DNA of 5,312 bases, taken from NCBI GenBank assembly GCA_017457345.1, contig JAFTHR010000242.1:1-5312 (forward strand), read 5' to 3'. The stretch comes from Clostridia bacterium (GTDB lineage: Bacteria; Bacillota; Clostridia; Christensenellales; Borkfalkiaceae). A model generated the notes under the pieces. That model saw only the letters and a program-made list of their open reading frames with translations, was not told where the DNA came from and made no database searches. The position numbers and the translations under genes were made by a program. Of this stretch, positions 3,714 to 5,312 are shown one piece after another; the stretch's first letter is position 1; each line of letters starts with the position of its first letter.

Positions 3714-5312
3714 GTGAAAAAATTCTTTTTATCGGCGTTGTTTTGCTTGTGCTTAGCCGTTTCGGCGGTAGGGCTTTCTTCTTGCGATTTCTCGTCTAGT
3801 TCGAATAGTTCTTCGAGCAGCAGTTCGAGCGGTTCAAGCAATTCAAGCAATTCGTCTAGTAGCAGTTCTTCTAGTAGTATTTCGAGCGGGTTGCCGAGCG
3901 ACGAGCCGCTTGTAGATAGCGTTGGGTTGGAATATAAATTGATCGAAGAAGAAAATGCCTATCAAGTGACGGGTATAGGTACGTGTACGGATACCTTTCT
4001 TGTAATCCCTGCCGAGCACGAAGGCAAACCTGTGACGAGTATCGCCAGTAGGGCATTCTATGAGTGCGATAAATTAACGAGCGTAGTGATCGGCGATAGC
4101 GTAGAAAGTATAGGCAATGGTGCGTTCTGCGATTGTGGTGGTTTAACAAGCATAGAAATTCCAGATAGCGTGGAAAGTATCGGTTGGGAAGCGTTCATGC
4201 TTTGCAATAATTTAACGAACGCATACTATATGGGGACGGCAGATAGTTGGGCGCAAATATCGTTTGGTTATGAATCAAACCCGCTCTGTTATGCGAAAAA
4301 TTTCTATATCAACAACGAATTGGTGACGGAAATCAATTTGACCACGGCAACCAAAGTATCGAATTATGCTTTCTATAGGTGCACTAATTTAACGAGCGTA
4401 GTAATCGGTGATAGTGTGGAAAGTATCGGCGAATATGCGTTCTTTGGTTGCCCTAAACTCGTAGAAGTAGTAAACAAATCCCCGTATATCACCGTGGAGA
4501 AAGGTGAATGGGATAACGGCTGTGTTGTGGCATATGCATTAGCAGTATATAACAGCACGGATACGTTTACAGGCACGAAACTTTCAAACGATAACGGATA
4601 TATCGTGTATACAGACGGCGCAGAAAAGATTTTAGTGAATTATATTGGCGAAGAAACTGATTTAATTTTGCCTGCCTATATCACGAAAATTAATCGGTAT
4701 GCCTTCGGAAATTACGATAATTTAACGAGTGTAGTAATCGGCGACGGCGTGACGAGTATCTGCGAAGATGCGTTCTCAAGTTGCGATAACTTAACGAGCA
4801 TAGAAATCCCCGATAGCGTGACGACTATCGGCGATTATGCGTTCCGTGATTGCAAAAAACTCGTAGAAGTAGTAAACAAATCCCCGCATATCACCGTGGA
4901 GAAAGGCTCAAGCGGAAACGGCTATGTTGGGAAATACGCATTTGTGGTATATAATAGCACGGATACGTTTACGGGGACGAAAGTTTCGATCGACAACGGA
5001 TATATCGTGTATACGGAAGGCGAAGAAAAGATTTTAGTGGGATATATCGGCGAAGAAACAGATTTGGTTTTGCCGACTTATATCACGAAAATTAACCAGC
5101 ATGCGTTCTATAGTTGTGATAATTTAACAAGTGTAATAATCGGTGATAGTGTGACGTATATCGGTGATTATGCGTTCGAGTATTGCGCTAATTTAACGAG
5201 CATAGTGATCGGTGATAGCGTAGAAAGTATAGGCAATAGTGCGTTCTATTATTGTGATAGTTTAACGAGCATAGTAATTCCCGATAGCGTGACGAGCATC
5301 GGAAAATTTGCG
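3714..5312 (+). CDS. BspA-like leucine-rich-repeat surface lipoprotein, 3' end missing
   Basis: The frame is open for 533 codons to the window edge, so the C-terminus is unknown. Residues 1-24 are a lipoprotein signal: basic KK, a hydrophobic stretch, and the lipobox LSSC with the lipidated cysteine at C24. Residues 27-58 form a serine-rich spacer (27 of 32 are Ser). Residues about 72-120 resemble the N-terminal cap of BspA-type proteins. From 121 come repeats of about 23 residues of the form LTSVVIGDSVESIGEYAFxxCxN (LRR_5 / BspA type), at 121-143 and 144-166, then a divergent one at 167 with YYMGTADSWAQI. Residues 249-382 and 383-516 are a gapless tandem duplication of 134 residues, each with a non-LRR insert (VVNKSPYITVEKG to ILPAYITKI) and LRR units. 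Such proteins are usually exported and linked to adhesion or host and matrix contact; the ligand here cannot be told. No cell-wall sorting motif is seen. Expression probably depends on the upstream leader terminator. Confidence 0.9.
   Translation, partial: MKKFFLSALFCLCLAVSAVGLSSCDFSSSSNSSSSSSSSGSSNSSNSSSSSSSSSISSGLPSDEPLVDSVGLEYKLIEEENAYQVTGIGTCTDTFLVIPAEHEGKPVTSIASRAFYECDKLTSVVIGDSVESIGNGAFCDCGGLTSIEIPDSVESIGWEAFMLCNNLTNAYYMGTADSWAQISFGYESNPLCYAKNFYINNELVTEINLTTATKVSNYAFYRCTNLTSVVIGDSVESIGEYAFFGCPKLVEVVNKSPYITVEKGEWDNGCVVAYALAVYNSTDTFTGTKLSNDNGYIVYTDGAEKILVNYIGEETDLILPAYITKINRYAFGNYDNLTSVVIGDGVTSICEDAFSSCDNLTSIEIPDSVTTIGDYAFRDCKKLVEVVNKSPHITVEKGSSGNGYVGKYAFVVYNSTDTFTGTKVSIDNGYIVYTEGEEKILVGYIGEETDLVLPTYITKINQHAFYSCDNLTSVIIGDSVTYIGDYAFEYCANLTSIVIGDSVESIGNSAFYYCDSLTSIVIPDSVTSIGKFA
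3792..3887 (+). repeat. Serine-codon low-complexity tract
   Basis: This segment encodes the serine-rich spacer after the lipidated cysteine (residues 27-58) with mixed TCG, TCT, AGT and AGC codons. It includes a perfect tandem 9-mer TTCAAGCAA at 3833-3841 and 3842-3850. Units are multiples of three, so slippage would change spacer length without breaking the frame. Confidence 0.8.
4458..5261 (+). repeat. Two tandem 402-bp coding repeats
   Basis: Unit 1 (4458-4859) and unit 2 (4860-5261) align without gaps at an offset of 402 bases (134 codons). The first 47 bases differ at one position only (TAT versus CAT codon). Divergence is concentrated around the codons after VEKG and in the second half of the unit. 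This indicates an in-frame segmental duplication within the BspA-like gene. Confidence 0.88.

Noticed and set aside
3871..4576. Minus-strand open frames at 3871-4149 and 4373-4576
   Set aside because: Both are antisense shadows of the repetitive LRR coding sequence.

Overview
The window looks like a chromosomal segment from a Gram-positive, Clostridia-like bacterium, probably an uncultured anaerobe. The evidence is the conserved Firmicutes order rpmE / DUF1385 (YqhQ family) / prmC / prfA, strong SigA-type promoters, purine-rich Shine-Dalgarno sequences, intrinsic terminators, and a BspA-like leucine-rich-repeat lipoprotein of the kind common in gut Clostridia. The genus cannot be set from this sequence.

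Layout: (1) Positions 1-160 form a divergent intergenic region. A minus-strand promoter, Shine-Dalgarno and ATG (bases 3 to 1) launch a gene that lies outside the window to the left. A consensus plus-strand promoter drives rpmE. (2) Positions 198-401 encode ribosomal protein L31 with a four-cysteine zinc site, followed by an intrinsic terminator (417-446). (3) Positions 476-2308 are one uninterrupted reading frame that joins a DUF1385 membrane protein to a complete PrmC methyltransferase. (4) A perfect 16-bp hairpin (2322-2358) sits directly before the Shine-Dalgarno of prfA. (5) Positions 2369-3439 encode release factor RF1, ended by a clear terminator (3448-3474). (6) Positions 3475-3713 hold an extended -10 promoter and a leader of about 190 nt. 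The leader has nested helices, an intrinsic terminator and a competing antiterminator-like helix, and I cannot match it to a known riboswitch class. (7) From 3714 to the window edge runs a GTG-started lipoprotein gene with a serine-rich linker and BspA-type repeats, including a 134-residue internal tandem duplication. Its 3' end is outside the window.

How the genes work together: L31, PrmC and RF1 all serve translation. PrmC methylates the glutamine of the GGQ motif in RF1, so the modifying enzyme and its substrate are adjacent, and here the enzyme appears tethered to the membrane by its DUF1385 half. The lipoprotein is a separate transcription unit, probably a surface protein under conditional control by its leader. 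The two most interesting points are the DUF1385-PrmC fusion and the unclassified leader RNA at 3519-3696.
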